This document shows, piece after piece, positions 1 through 7,506 of a stretch of DNA of 64,000 bases (its first letter is position 1; each line of letters opens with the position of its first letter). The notes under the pieces are model-generated. The model was not told the DNA's origin. It saw only the letters and a list, made by a program, of their open reading frames with translations, and ran no database searches. This DNA comes from Burkholderiales bacterium PBB2 (lineage in GTDB: Bacteria > Pseudomonadota > Gammaproteobacteria > Burkholderiales > Burkholderiaceae_C). The translations under genes were made by a program, and so were the position numbers. The DNA is taken from the NCBI GenBank assembly GCA_002255955.1, contig NKIM01000009.1, forward strand, positions 62,001 to 126,000. Direction: 5' to 3'.

Positions 1-144
1 CGCATGTTCCTGATCACGCCGCGCCTGGCCTCGGCCGGCCGCCTGGCGGCCGCAGAGAGCGCACTGGGCCGGGCCGCCGAGCCCAGCCCGGCGCCGGCCG
101 CCAGCGACAGCACCGCGCCCCCCGCCGGAGGCAGCCAGCCATGA
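1..144 (+). CDS. sctC: T3SS outer-membrane secretin SctC, C-terminal end (partial)
   Basis: An open frame enters from the left edge and ends with TGA at 142-144. Its first visible residues, RMFLITPRL, match the conserved end of the secretin domain in type III secretion outer-membrane rings. After it comes a Pro/Ala-rich tail of about 38 residues. The stop overlaps the sctD start (ATGA at 141-144), so the two are translationally coupled. SctC forms the outer-membrane pore of the injectisome and docks onto SctD. Only the last 47 residues are present, so the call rests on the motif and the position. Confidence 0.72.
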   Translation, partial: RMFLITPRLASAGRLAAAESALGRAAEPSPAPAASDSTAPPAGGSQP

Positions 145-1415
145 GCCGCCCCGCGCAGCCCCACGCCCAGGAACCCAGCTTCGCCGCCCTGCCGGCGCTG
201 GAGCTGCGCGTGCTCAGCGGCGCGCAGGCGGGCGCGCGGGCTGATCTGCGGCCCAGCCAGGCCCTGAGTCTGGCGGCCGGCCCGGCCCTGCACTGGCCCG
301 AGGCCGAATCGGCCGATCTGCTGCTGCAGGCGCGCGAACCCGCCCTGCTGCGCCTGCAGCTCGAAGGCCCGATGTGCCGCGCCGAGCTGCTGCAAGGCCA
401 GGCCCTGCTCGGTGAACAGCGTTTGCAGGCCGGCGACGCCTTCGACTGGCCGGCCCACTGCGCCCTGCAGCTGGGGCCGGATCTGGTGCTGGCTTTTGGC
501 GAGCGCACGGCGGCCATCTGGTCGCTGCACCCGGCCAGCGCTCGGACCACCTCGACGGACGAGACCCTGGCCATGCCGGAGCTGAGTGCCGATGGAGTCC
601 AGGCAGCGGGCCAAACAGCGGGCTCGACAGGCCCGGCGCGTCGCCACGAGCTCTGGCTGGCCGCGGCCGGCGCCGGCCTGGCCCTGGCTGGCCTGGCCTG
701 GGCCTGGCAGGGGCGGCCCGCCGCGCCCGCGCCGGCGCGCGACCCCATGCCCGTATTGCAAGCCCTGATCAGCCAGCTGCAGCGTGAGCCCGAGTTCGCG
801 GCCCTGCAGCTGAGCCGCGATGCCCAGGGCCAGCCGGTGTTGAGCGGCCGTGTGGTCGGCCAGAGCCAGCAGGCGCAGCTGCAACAGCGCCTGCTGGCTC
901 TGGGCCTGCGGCCGCCCCTGCCCTCGATGCAGGCGCTGCAGGTCGACAGCCAGCTGGCCGCGGCCGTGGAAGAACTGCTGCAGATGCAAGGCTTCCAAGC
1001 GCGTGCAAACGTTTTCGGCCTCGGCCAGGTGCAGCTGGAGCCGGCTGCGCCCGCGGCCTCCGGCGCCCAGCCCGGCCCCTCTCCCGAGGCCTGGCAGCAG
1101 GCCCTGGCCCAGCTGCGCAGCGCCCTGCCACAGCTGCGCAGCCTGGAGCTGAACGCGCCACCCGCCCCGGTGCGGGCAGATGCCACCGCCCTCGCCGCCA
1201 GCGAAGGCCGCCTGCCCACCCTGCCCTCGGCCGGCGCCGAGCCGGGCAAGCGCATCGTCGCCCTGGTCAGCCAGGGCCTGCCGCATCTGATCACCGCCGA
1301 CGGTGCGCGTTACTTCGTCGGCGCCGTCCTGCCCAGCGGCCATCGCCTGGTGGCTGTGCAGCCCCAGGCCTTGTTGCTGGAGCGCGAAGGCCGCACCAGC
1401 CGCATCGACTTCTGA
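141..1415 (+). CDS. sctD: T3SS inner-membrane ring protein SctD
   Basis: 424 residues. The N-terminal half (about 20-125) looks like the cytoplasmic FHA-like domain of YscD/HrpQ proteins. A single transmembrane helix follows near residues 172-190 (LWLAAAGAGLALAGLAWAW). The C-terminal part would be periplasmic and contains BON/ring-building-like segments around 200-300. SctD forms the outer inner-membrane ring and connects SctJ to the secretin. Start chosen at 141 because it overlaps the sctC stop. Second gene of the visible operon. The assignment combines topology, size and gene order, since SctD is poorly conserved in sequence. Confidence 0.85.
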   Translation: MSRPAQPHAQEPSFAALPALELRVLSGAQAGARADLRPSQALSLAAGPALHWPEAESADLLLQAREPALLRLQLEGPMCRAELLQGQALLGEQRLQAGDAFDWPAHCALQLGPDLVLAFGERTAAIWSLHPASARTTSTDETLAMPELSADGVQAAGQTAGSTGPARRHELWLAAAGAGLALAGLAWAWQGRPAAPAPARDPMPVLQALISQLQREPEFAALQLSRDAQGQPVLSGRVVGQSQQAQLQQRLLALGLRPPLPSMQALQVDSQLAAAVEELLQMQGFQARANVFGLGQVQLEPAAPAASGAQPGPSPEAWQQALAQLRSALPQLRSLELNAPPAPVRADATALAASEGRLPTLPSAGAEPGKRIVALVSQGLPHLITADGARYFVGAVLPSGHRLVAVQPQALLLEREGRTSRIDF

Positions 1416-1466
1416 ACCGCCTTCACCCCACCCCCAGAACCACAGCCCTTCACGAGGACCACGATC

Positions 1467-1757
1467 ATGAGCAACAACATCCAACGCAGCAGCATCAACA
1501 ACACCTCTTCCATCTCCGGCGGCAGCGGCAACGGCAGCTGGTTCGAAGCCATGGCCGACGCCTGGGGCAAGGTGCTGGACGCCAAGGCCGATGCCATCAG
1601 CACCAAGTCTGCCGCCATGGACCAGGGCCAGGACAAGCCGGCCGATGTGACCCAGCTGACCGCCATGTCCATGGAGATGGGCTACCTCAGCAATGCCTCG
1701 CACACCGCCCTGGCGGCCGTGGGCTCGGCGCTGGAAACCATGGCGCGCAAGCAATGA
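1467..1757 (+). CDS. Putative T3SS needle subunit (SctF-like)
   Basis: 96 residues. A Ser/Gly/Asn-rich start is followed by two predicted helices joined by a KPAD turn near residues 55-60, and the last 38 residues form the second helix. This resembles the helix-P-x-D-helix plan of YscF/PrgI needle proteins, which end about 40 residues after the turn. It sits between sctD and sctI, where sctF lies in many Ysc-type operons. A GAGGA ribosome site precedes the ATG, and the stop overlaps the sctI start by 4 bases. It could instead be another small component (SctE, SctG or a chaperone); sequence similarity alone is not decisive. Confidence 0.5.
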   Translation: MSNNIQRSSINNTSSISGGSGNGSWFEAMADAWGKVLDAKADAISTKSAAMDQGQDKPADVTQLTAMSMEMGYLSNASHTALAAVGSALETMARKQ

Positions 1758-2206
1758 GCAGCCTGGCCATCGCCTCCTCGTCCGCGGCACTGGCGGCGCC
1801 GCTGGGCGCCGGCCCCACCCTGGGGCTGGGCGCACCCAACTCGGGCCTGTCTACCGGCCTGTCCGCCGGCTATGGCCTGTCGCTGGCCGACCTGGGCGGC
1901 TTCGAGCAGGCGCTGCAGCGCGCCCAGCTGAAGAGCCAGGGCTCGGCCCTGGGCCCCGAGCCGGTGACCGCCCCGTCCACAGCCGTGGCCCAGGTCTTCA
2001 AGCCCTTCGACCACATCAACAGCGAAGCCAGCAGCCTGGCCCAGATGGCCGAAGCCGCACGCCAGGCCGGCGCCGACCTGAGCCCCGGCGAGGTGGTGCA
2101 GCTGACCCTGCGCTGCCAGGAGTTCATGTTCCATTGCCAGCTGACCTCGAACATTGCCAACCGCAGTTCGGACGGGCTGCAGCAACTGTTCCGCCAACAA
2201 GGCTAG
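1754..2206 (+). CDS. sctI: T3SS inner rod protein SctI
   Basis: 150 residues. The N-terminal half is low-complexity Gly/Ala/Ser. The C-terminal 60 residues carry the conserved YscI/HrpB-type block, with LSPGEVVQLTLRCQEFMFHC followed by a TSNIANRSSDG segment and an RQQ end. SctI builds the inner rod that links the export gate to the needle and takes part in substrate switching. The start overlaps the upstream stop (ATGA), and sctJ begins 10 bases after its stop. The C-terminal signature is strong. Confidence 0.88.
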   Translation: MSSLAIASSSAALAAPLGAGPTLGLGAPNSGLSTGLSAGYGLSLADLGGFEQALQRAQLKSQGSALGPEPVTAPSTAVAQVFKPFDHINSEASSLAQMAEAARQAGADLSPGEVVQLTLRCQEFMFHCQLTSNIANRSSDGLQQLFRQQG

Positions 2207-2216
2207 GAGCCCCGCC

Positions 2217-2996
2217 ATGCGACGCCCCCTGAGCGCTTTGCTGATCTGCCTGCCCGCCCTGCTGCCCCTGGCCGGCTGCCAGGAACAGACCCTGTACGCC
2301 GACCTGAGCGAACGCCAGGCCAACGAGGTGGTGGCCGCCTTGCGCGAGGCCGGCATCGAGGCGCAGAAGCTGCGCGAAGAAAAAGCCTACGCCGTGCAGG
2401 TGCAGGCGGCGGACTTTCCGCCCGCCGTGCGCCTGCTGCGCGCCCAGGGCCTGCCGCGCGAAAGCTTCGACAACCTGGGCCAGGTCTTCAAGCGCGAGGG
2501 CTTTGTCTCCACGCCGCTGGAGGAACGCGCCCGCCTGCTCTATGCCCTGTCGCAAGAGCTCTCGCACACGGTGGCCAGCATCGACGGCGTGGTGGCAGCC
2601 CGGGTGCACCTGGTCGTGCCCGAGAAGCATCCGCTGATCGACAAGCCCCAACCCTCGGCCGCTTCCATCTTCATCAAGCACCGGCCCGATGCCGACCTGG
2701 CCCTGCTGGCGCCCAAGATCCGCGCCCTGGTGGTGAACAGCGTGGAGGGCCTGCCGGCCGAGAAGGTGACGGTGGCCCTCTTTCCGGCGAGCCCGGCCCA
2801 GCTGGGCCCGGCCGCCGAGGCGCCGGTGGCCACGGAGGCCTCGGCCCTCTGGCCCCTGAGCCTGGGCCTGGCCGGCCTGAGCCTGGTTGGCGGTGCCTGG
2901 CTGCTGCGCCAGCGTCGCAGTGCGGCCACCCGCCAGGAGCCCGGCGCCGAGCTGGCCCTGCCCACCAGCGCCCCCGGAGGCACGCCCCATGCCTGA
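2217..2996 (+). CDS. sctJ: T3SS inner-membrane ring lipoprotein SctJ
   Basis: 259 residues. A lipoprotein signal peptide ends in the lipobox LAGC (Cys near residue 20). Then come the two ring-building domains typical of YscJ/HrcJ/FliF, with conserved stretches such as RLLYALSQELS, VVAARVHLVVPEK and SAASIFIKHRPD. A C-terminal transmembrane helix lies near residues 212-230 and is followed by a short basic tail. SctJ makes the inner ring around the export gate. An ATG at 2217 with AGGAGC at 2206-2210 is preferred over in-frame upstream codons inside sctI, because it starts the signal peptide directly. It overlaps sctK by 8 bases. Confidence 0.93.
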   Translation: MRRPLSALLICLPALLPLAGCQEQTLYADLSERQANEVVAALREAGIEAQKLREEKAYAVQVQAADFPPAVRLLRAQGLPRESFDNLGQVFKREGFVSTPLEERARLLYALSQELSHTVASIDGVVAARVHLVVPEKHPLIDKPQPSAASIFIKHRPDADLALLAPKIRALVVNSVEGLPAEKVTVALFPASPAQLGPAAEAPVATEASALWPLSLGLAGLSLVGGAWLLRQRRSAATRQEPGAELALPTSAPGGTPHA

Positions 2997-3591
2997 TCGC
3001 CACCCGCATCTGCACGACCGCCGCCGGCTGCGCGAGCACCAGGCCGCCCTGGCCCGCCTGGCCCTGCGCCTGATGCGCAGCGCCCCGCGCGCCACGCCCC
3101 AGCTCAGCTGGCAGGCCCTGGAGACCGCCCCGGAATGGCTGGCCCGCCCCGAACCCGAGCTGCGCCAGCTGCAGATGCAGGTGGGCGCGGTGTTCTGCGC
3201 CCCGGCCCTGCGGCGCTGGATCTGCCGCACCCGCGTGCAGGCCCTGCTGCAAGCCCTGGGCCCGGGCTTTGTGCAAGCCCTGCTGCAAGAGCCCGACCGG
3301 GCGCGCGATGCCACCTTGCCGGCCGAGCTGCCCGACTGGCCGCTGAGCGAACCCAGCCCCCAGGACCCAGCCGCCGTGGCCGAGCTGCTGCGCAGCTGTG
3401 GCGCCGCCGTGCTGATCGGCACCTTGCCGCACGGCGCCCTGCGCCATGCCGCCAGCCAGGCCCTGGCCCCGCTGGCCGAACTGATGATGCCGGCAGCCCA
3501 TGCCCAGGCCCTGCTGCAGCGCGCCCAGGCGCTGGCGCAAGCCCTGAACGTGTCTTTGGCCCTGCCAGACAGCTCCGGAGCACCGCAATGA
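2989..3591 (+). CDS. sctK: T3SS sorting-platform protein SctK
   Basis: 200 residues, mostly helical, Leu/Ala-rich, with no membrane segment. It lies in the SctK position between sctJ and sctL, overlapping both (8 and 4 bases). Size and the RRWICRTRV segment near residues 71-79 fit the YscK/HrpD-like family. SctK forms the cytoplasmic pods of the sorting platform that connect SctD to SctQ and SctL. The family diverges strongly, so gene order carries much of the weight. Confidence 0.75.
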   Translation: MPDRHPHLHDRRRLREHQAALARLALRLMRSAPRATPQLSWQALETAPEWLARPEPELRQLQMQVGAVFCAPALRRWICRTRVQALLQALGPGFVQALLQEPDRARDATLPAELPDWPLSEPSPQDPAAVAELLRSCGAAVLIGTLPHGALRHAASQALAPLAELMMPAAHAQALLQRAQALAQALNVSLALPDSSGAPQ

Positions 3592-4235
3592 GCTATCTGC
3601 TGTGGCATGAACATGCCCCCTCGCTGGCCAGCCCGCGCCGCCTGTTCGCGGCCCATGAGCTGCCCGAGTTCGAGAGCCTGCAAGCCCTGCGCGAGCGCCT
3701 GCTCGACCTGGCGCATGAACAAGAGCTGCGCAGCCAGCAAGCCTGCGCCGATGCCCAGGCCCTGGGCCTGGCCCAAGGCCTGCAACAGGGCCGCCAGGCC
3801 GCCCTGGCCGCCGTGCAGCAGGAATGGGCCGCGGCCCTGCAAGCCTGGGAGCGCAGCCAGCAACAGGCCCTGCACAGCCGCCGCGAGGACGTGGCCCTGC
3901 TGGCCCTGCAGGTGGCGCGCAAGCTGATCGGCCAGCTGCCCGAGGCGGAACAACTGGCCCGCCTGGCGCAGGAAGCCGCACGCAGCCTGCTGCCCGAGGC
4001 GGCGCCGGTGCTGCTGCGCGTGCACCCCGCGCATGAACAGGGCTTGCGCGAGCTGCTGGCGCCCAGCCTGGCGTCTGGCCAGCTGCAGCTGCTGGCCGAC
4101 GCCGCCCTGCCGCAGGAGGCCTGCCGCCTGAGCTCGGCCGTGGGCGAAGCCGATGCCGCCCTGGCCACCCAGCTGGCCCGCATTGCCGCCAGCTGGGGCC
4201 GGGGCGTGGCGGTGGACATCGAGGTGCAGGCCTGA
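3588..4235 (+). CDS. sctL: T3SS stator protein SctL
   Basis: 215 residues. An Ala/Gln/Glu-rich coiled-coil region (about 40-100) is followed by a FliH/YscL-like C-terminal domain with VALLALQVARKLIG near residues 105-118. SctL forms the spokes linking the ATPase SctN to SctQ, and it restrains ATPase activity in characterised systems. The ATG at 3588 overlaps the sctK stop, and its stop shares a base with the sctN start (TGATG), which supports coupled synthesis of the stator and ATPase. Confidence 0.88.
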   Translation: MSYLLWHEHAPSLASPRRLFAAHELPEFESLQALRERLLDLAHEQELRSQQACADAQALGLAQGLQQGRQAALAAVQQEWAAALQAWERSQQQALHSRREDVALLALQVARKLIGQLPEAEQLARLAQEAARSLLPEAAPVLLRVHPAHEQGLRELLAPSLASGQLQLLADAALPQEACRLSSAVGEADAALATQLARIAASWGRGVAVDIEVQA

Positions 4236-5578
4236 TGCACACACCCACCCTGCCCGCAGCCGAGGCCCGCCCCACCGCGCAGCTGCTGCATCAGCTCCAG
4301 CATGCCCAGGCCGTGGCCGAGCAGGGCCGGGTGGTGCAAGCCCTGGGCACCTTGCTGCGCGTGCGCGGCCTGCGTGCGCGCATCGGCCAGAGCTGCCGCG
4401 TCTTCGATCCGGCCCGGCCCGATCATCCAGCGCTGTGCGCTGAGGTGGTTGCTTACCTGGACGGCGAGCTCTTGCTGGCGCCCTTTGGCTCGCTGCAAGG
4501 CCTGCCGGTGGGCGCCCTGGTGCAGGTGGCGGCGGAGCAGGCCAGCCTGCCCTGCGGTGCCGGCCTGCTGGGCCGGGTGCTGGACAGCCTGGGCGAGCCC
4601 ATGGACGGCCGCCCCCTGCCGCCCGGGCTGGCGCGCGTGCCCCTGATGCGCCCGGCGCCCCACCCGCTGACCCGGCGCATGGTGGCCCAGCCCTTCTGCA
4701 CCGGCGTGCGCGCCATCGACGCCCTGCTGACCGTGGGTGAGGGCCAGCGCGTCGGCGTGTTCGCCATGGCCGGCGGCGGCAAGTCCACCCTGCTGGGCAT
4801 GCTGGCCCGGCATGCGCGGGCCGATGTCAATGTGATCGCCCTGATCGGCGAGCGCGGTCGCGAGGTGCGCGAATTCATCGAGGACGCGCTGGGCCCCGAG
4901 GGCCTGGCCCGCTCGGTGCTGGTGGTCTCCACCTCGGAGCGCCCGGCCCTGGAACGCGCCCGCGCTGCCCTGGCCGCCACCGCCCTGGCCGAGGGCTTTC
5001 GGGCCCAGGGCCAGCGGGTGCTGCTGATGATGGACTCGGTCACCCGCCACGCCCGCGCTTTGCGCGAGCTGGGCCTGTCGGCCGGCGAGCCGCCGGTGCG
5101 GCGCGGCTATCCGCCCTCGGTGTTTGCGGAGCTGCCCCAACTCTTCGAGCGCGCCGGCAATGACGATCAAGGCTCCATCACTGCCTTCTACACCGTGCTG
5201 GCCGAGGACGAGGACGGCGAGGACCCGATCGCCGAGGAGGTGCGCTCCATCCTCGACGGCCATGTGCTGCTCTCGCGCAAGCTGGCGCAGCAGCAGCATT
5301 ACCCGGCCATCGATGTGCTGGCCAGCGTCAGCCGCGTGTTCCAGCGCGTCACCACGCCCGAGCAGCAGGCGCAGGCCGCCCATCTGCGGCGCCTGCTGGC
5401 CCGCCATGCCGAGGTGGAGTTCCTGCTGCGCGTGGGCGAGTACCGGGCCGGCGGCGACCCACTGGCCGACGAGGCCATCGCCCGCCTGCCGCAGCTGCAG
5501 GCCCTGTTGCGCCAGCCGCCGCTGGAGGCCAGCCGCTGGGAGCAGACCCAGGCCGCCTTGCGCGAGGCCCTGGCATGA
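4235..5578 (+). CDS. sctN: T3SS export ATPase SctN
   Basis: 447 residues, full length for the FliI/YscN family of hexameric F1-type ATPases that unfold and release secretion substrates. The Walker A loop is AGGGKST at residues 179-185. GERGREV follows near 208-214 and the Walker B strand VLLMMDSVTR near 257-266. The family signature PPSVFAELPQLFERAG is present near 291-306. The Walker A reads Gly where YscN relatives usually have Val or Cys before GKS/GKT; this should still bind nucleotide. Starts on the last base of the sctL stop. Confidence 0.97.
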   Translation: MHTPTLPAAEARPTAQLLHQLQHAQAVAEQGRVVQALGTLLRVRGLRARIGQSCRVFDPARPDHPALCAEVVAYLDGELLLAPFGSLQGLPVGALVQVAAEQASLPCGAGLLGRVLDSLGEPMDGRPLPPGLARVPLMRPAPHPLTRRMVAQPFCTGVRAIDALLTVGEGQRVGVFAMAGGGKSTLLGMLARHARADVNVIALIGERGREVREFIEDALGPEGLARSVLVVSTSERPALERARAALAATALAEGFRAQGQRVLLMMDSVTRHARALRELGLSAGEPPVRRGYPPSVFAELPQLFERAGNDDQGSITAFYTVLAEDEDGEDPIAEEVRSILDGHVLLSRKLAQQQHYPAIDVLASVSRVFQRVTTPEQQAQAAHLRRLLARHAEVEFLLRVGEYRAGGDPLADEAIARLPQLQALLRQPPLEASRWEQTQAALREALA

Positions 5579-6090
5579 ACCGTAGCGCCTCCCCGCATCA
5601 CCATCTGCGCGAGCTGCGCCATCTGCAGCTGGAGCCGGCGTCTGCCCAGCAGCTGCTGCAACTGCGCCAGCTGCGGCGCCGCCGCGCCGAAAGCGCCTGG
5701 GCCCAGGCCGCGCAGGCCCTGGCCGAGGCGCAGGAGGCCGTGCAGCAGCGCCAGCGGCGGATTGAACAGCGGCGCCGCGAACGCCAGCAGCTGCAAGAGG
5801 ACCTGGGCGGCCCCCTGGCGCCGCAGCTGCCGCGCTGGAGCGCTCAGGCCGGCGCCCGCCAGGCCCAGCTCGATGAATGGCTGGAACGTGAGGAGTACGC
5901 CTTGCTGGACGACGAGCGCGCGTTGGAGCGGGCGCAGGACACGCTGCGCGCGCGCCAGCAAGAGCTGGCCCGGCTGCAGGAGCGCGAGGACCTGGCCCAG
6001 GGCCTGCTGCAGGCCCAGCGCCAGCAGCGCCTGGCCGCTCAGGAGAAGCGCCTCGAACTGGCGCTGGAGGAACGCCGACCATGCGCCTGA
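5575..6090 (+). CDS. sctO: T3SS central stalk protein SctO
   Basis: 171 residues, almost entirely Arg/Gln/Glu/Ala-rich coiled coil, with no membrane segment. It immediately follows sctN (ATGA overlap at 5575-5578). This is the composition, size and position of YscO/FliJ-family stalk proteins, which sit in the pore of the ATPase ring and contact the export gate SctV. Sequence conservation is low in this family. It overlaps sctP by 10 bases. Confidence 0.82.
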   Translation: MNRSASPHHHLRELRHLQLEPASAQQLLQLRQLRRRRAESAWAQAAQALAEAQEAVQQRQRRIEQRRRERQQLQEDLGGPLAPQLPRWSAQAGARQAQLDEWLEREEYALLDDERALERAQDTLRARQQELARLQEREDLAQGLLQAQRQQRLAAQEKRLELALEERRPCA

Positions 6091-6833
6091 GCCCCGCCCC
6101 GTCCGAGGCGCCGAAGGACACCGGCAGCCCGGAGCGTGCGCCCGGCACCGAGCCCGGGGCCGCGCTCGACAGCCTGGCCCTGCGCTTTGAGCGCAGCCTG
6201 CGCCAGCGCCAACAGCCGCCGCGAACGCCGCAGCGCGAGTCCGCAGCCCCGACACCTCGCAGCCACAAGCGCGCGGCAAGCGAGGAAGAAGCAGCCCGCC
6301 TGCCCGCCGAGGCCCTGGCCCAGCTTGCACTGCCGACCTGGTCACCACCGGCCATGCCTCGCCCTATCCCAACAGATGCCCCGCCCGCCGCCAGCGAGGG
6401 CCCGGCGCCTCTGCGCCCGCCGCCGCCCGCCGAGCCGGCAAGACCTGGCCCCAGCGCCGCAGCTCCGCCCGAGCCGGCGCGTCCGATGCTGCCACCTGAG
6501 GTCAACGCGGCCTCGGCCAGCCAGTGGCAGCTGGAGCTGAACCCCCAGCCCTTGCACAGCGGCTGGCTGCTGCAAGCCGAGCGCCAGGCCCTGGCCGCGG
6601 GCGGCGGCAGTGCCTGGACCCTGCAGCTGGCCGCGCCCGCGCTGGCCCACACGGCCGGGCAGGAGCAGCGCCTGCTGCTGCAACAGCAAGGCAAGGCGCT
6701 CAGCGAGCGCCTGCGTCGCAAAGGCCTGCAACTGGAAGGCCTGCAACTGGAAGGCCTGAGCCTGCAGGGCCGCGCCCCGAGCCAGGCCGATGAAGACAAC
6801 AGCGCCGAGGAGGACGCGTATGGACACGATTGA
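6081..6833 (+). CDS. sctP: T3SS needle-length regulator SctP
   Basis: 250 residues. The N-terminal 150 residues are Pro/Ala/Arg-rich and probably disordered. From about 150 there is a compact domain in the place of the substrate-specificity switch domain of YscP/FliK/HpaP proteins, with the WQLELNPQPLHSGWLL segment at its start. SctP acts as a ruler and triggers the switch from needle subunits to later substrates. The end of the domain carries a five-residue repeat, GLQLE, encoded by an exact 15-base duplication. The assignment rests on position after sctO, proline-rich composition and length. Confidence 0.75.
   Translation: MRLSPAPSEAPKDTGSPERAPGTEPGAALDSLALRFERSLRQRQQPPRTPQRESAAPTPRSHKRAASEEEAARLPAEALAQLALPTWSPPAMPRPIPTDAPPAASEGPAPLRPPPPAEPARPGPSAAAPPEPARPMLPPEVNAASASQWQLELNPQPLHSGWLLQAERQALAAGGGSAWTLQLAAPALAHTAGQEQRLLLQQQGKALSERLRRKGLQLEGLQLEGLSLQGRAPSQADEDNSAEEDAYGHD
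6724..6768 (+). repeat. Tandem 15-base repeat inside sctP
   Basis: Two exact copies of GGCCTGCAACTGGAA (6724-6738 and 6739-6753) and a third diverged copy (6754-6768) encode GLQLE, GLQLE, GLSLQ. The unit is a multiple of three, so copy-number changes would keep the frame and alter SctP length by five residues per unit. Confidence 0.85.
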
Positions 6834-7506
6834 GGCCAACACCCGCCCCATGCTCACGCCGCTCCTGTTGCCCAGCCCGTTGCCCAACCAAAGGCCCGAA
6901 CCCTGGCTGCGCGGCCCACGCCTGGCCCTGCGCGAGTTCTGGGGCGAGGACTTGATGGACCTGGTGGCCATGCACCAGGAGCCGCGCCTGCGCGCCTGGC
7001 TGCTCGACGATGCCGCCCTGGACCAGGGCCTGGTGGCCTGGCGCTTTCTGCACAACATCCAGGCCCTCTACCGCCAGCACGAGGGCCTGGGCATCTGGCA
7101 TGCCTCGACGCCGCAGGCCGAGCCGGGCCTGACGCCGCGTTTCATCGGCTGGTTCAACCTCATGCCCCTGCCCGCCCGTGGGCCGGAGGCGGTGGAGCTG
7201 GGCAGCCGCCTGCTGCCCAGCGCCTGGGGCGGTGCCCTGGCGCTGGAAGGCGGCGAGCTGCTGCTGCGCCATGCCTTCGAGGGCCTGGGCCTGGCGCGCG
7301 TCTGGGCCACCTGCCACCCGGCCAACCGTTCGGCCCGAGCCTGTCTGGCTGCCCTGGGCTTTGCCGAACAGGGGCTGGACGCGTACGAAGGCCAGACTGC
7401 CGTCTACGCCCAGCTGGAACGCAGCGCCTGGCAGGACAGCCTGGCCCTGTCGCCGCGTGCGCGCCGTGCCCACGGCTTGCGCGCCCATCGCGAGGGGCGG
7501 GCATGA
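6820..7506 (+). CDS. GNAT-family N-acetyltransferase within the T3SS operon
   Basis: 228 residues. The protein resembles RimJ/RimL-type GNAT acetyltransferases. It begins with a basic/hydrophobic strand (RGPRLALREF), and the later half holds an acetyl-CoA region with WGGALALEGGELLLRHAF. An ARVWATCHPANRSARACLAALGF stretch corresponds to motifs A/B, in which an Asn and a bulge precede the final helix. The ATG at 6820 is favoured over 6790 because GAGGAGG lies 7 bases upstream; it overlaps the sctP stop by 14 bases. GNAT enzymes transfer acetyl groups to amines. The substrate here is unknown, and this is not a standard T3SS component. Its coupling to sctP and to the next gene suggests a T3SS-linked role. 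Confidence 0.82.
   Translation: MDTIEANTRPMLTPLLLPSPLPNQRPEPWLRGPRLALREFWGEDLMDLVAMHQEPRLRAWLLDDAALDQGLVAWRFLHNIQALYRQHEGLGIWHASTPQAEPGLTPRFIGWFNLMPLPARGPEAVELGSRLLPSAWGGALALEGGELLLRHAFEGLGLARVWATCHPANRSARACLAALGFAEQGLDAYEGQTAVYAQLERSAWQDSLALSPRARRAHGLRAHREGRA

Noticed and set aside
2124-4244. Long minus-strand open frame (about 700 codons) across sctJ, sctK and sctL
   Set aside because: Gln/Gly/Ala/Leu-rich low-complexity translation typical of the mirror frame of GC-rich genes. The plus-strand T3SS genes are clear and overlapping.
3593-6799. Minus-strand open frame of more than 1000 codons across sctL to sctP
   Set aside because: Same mirror-frame effect; no domain recognisable, and it covers the highly conserved ATPase gene.
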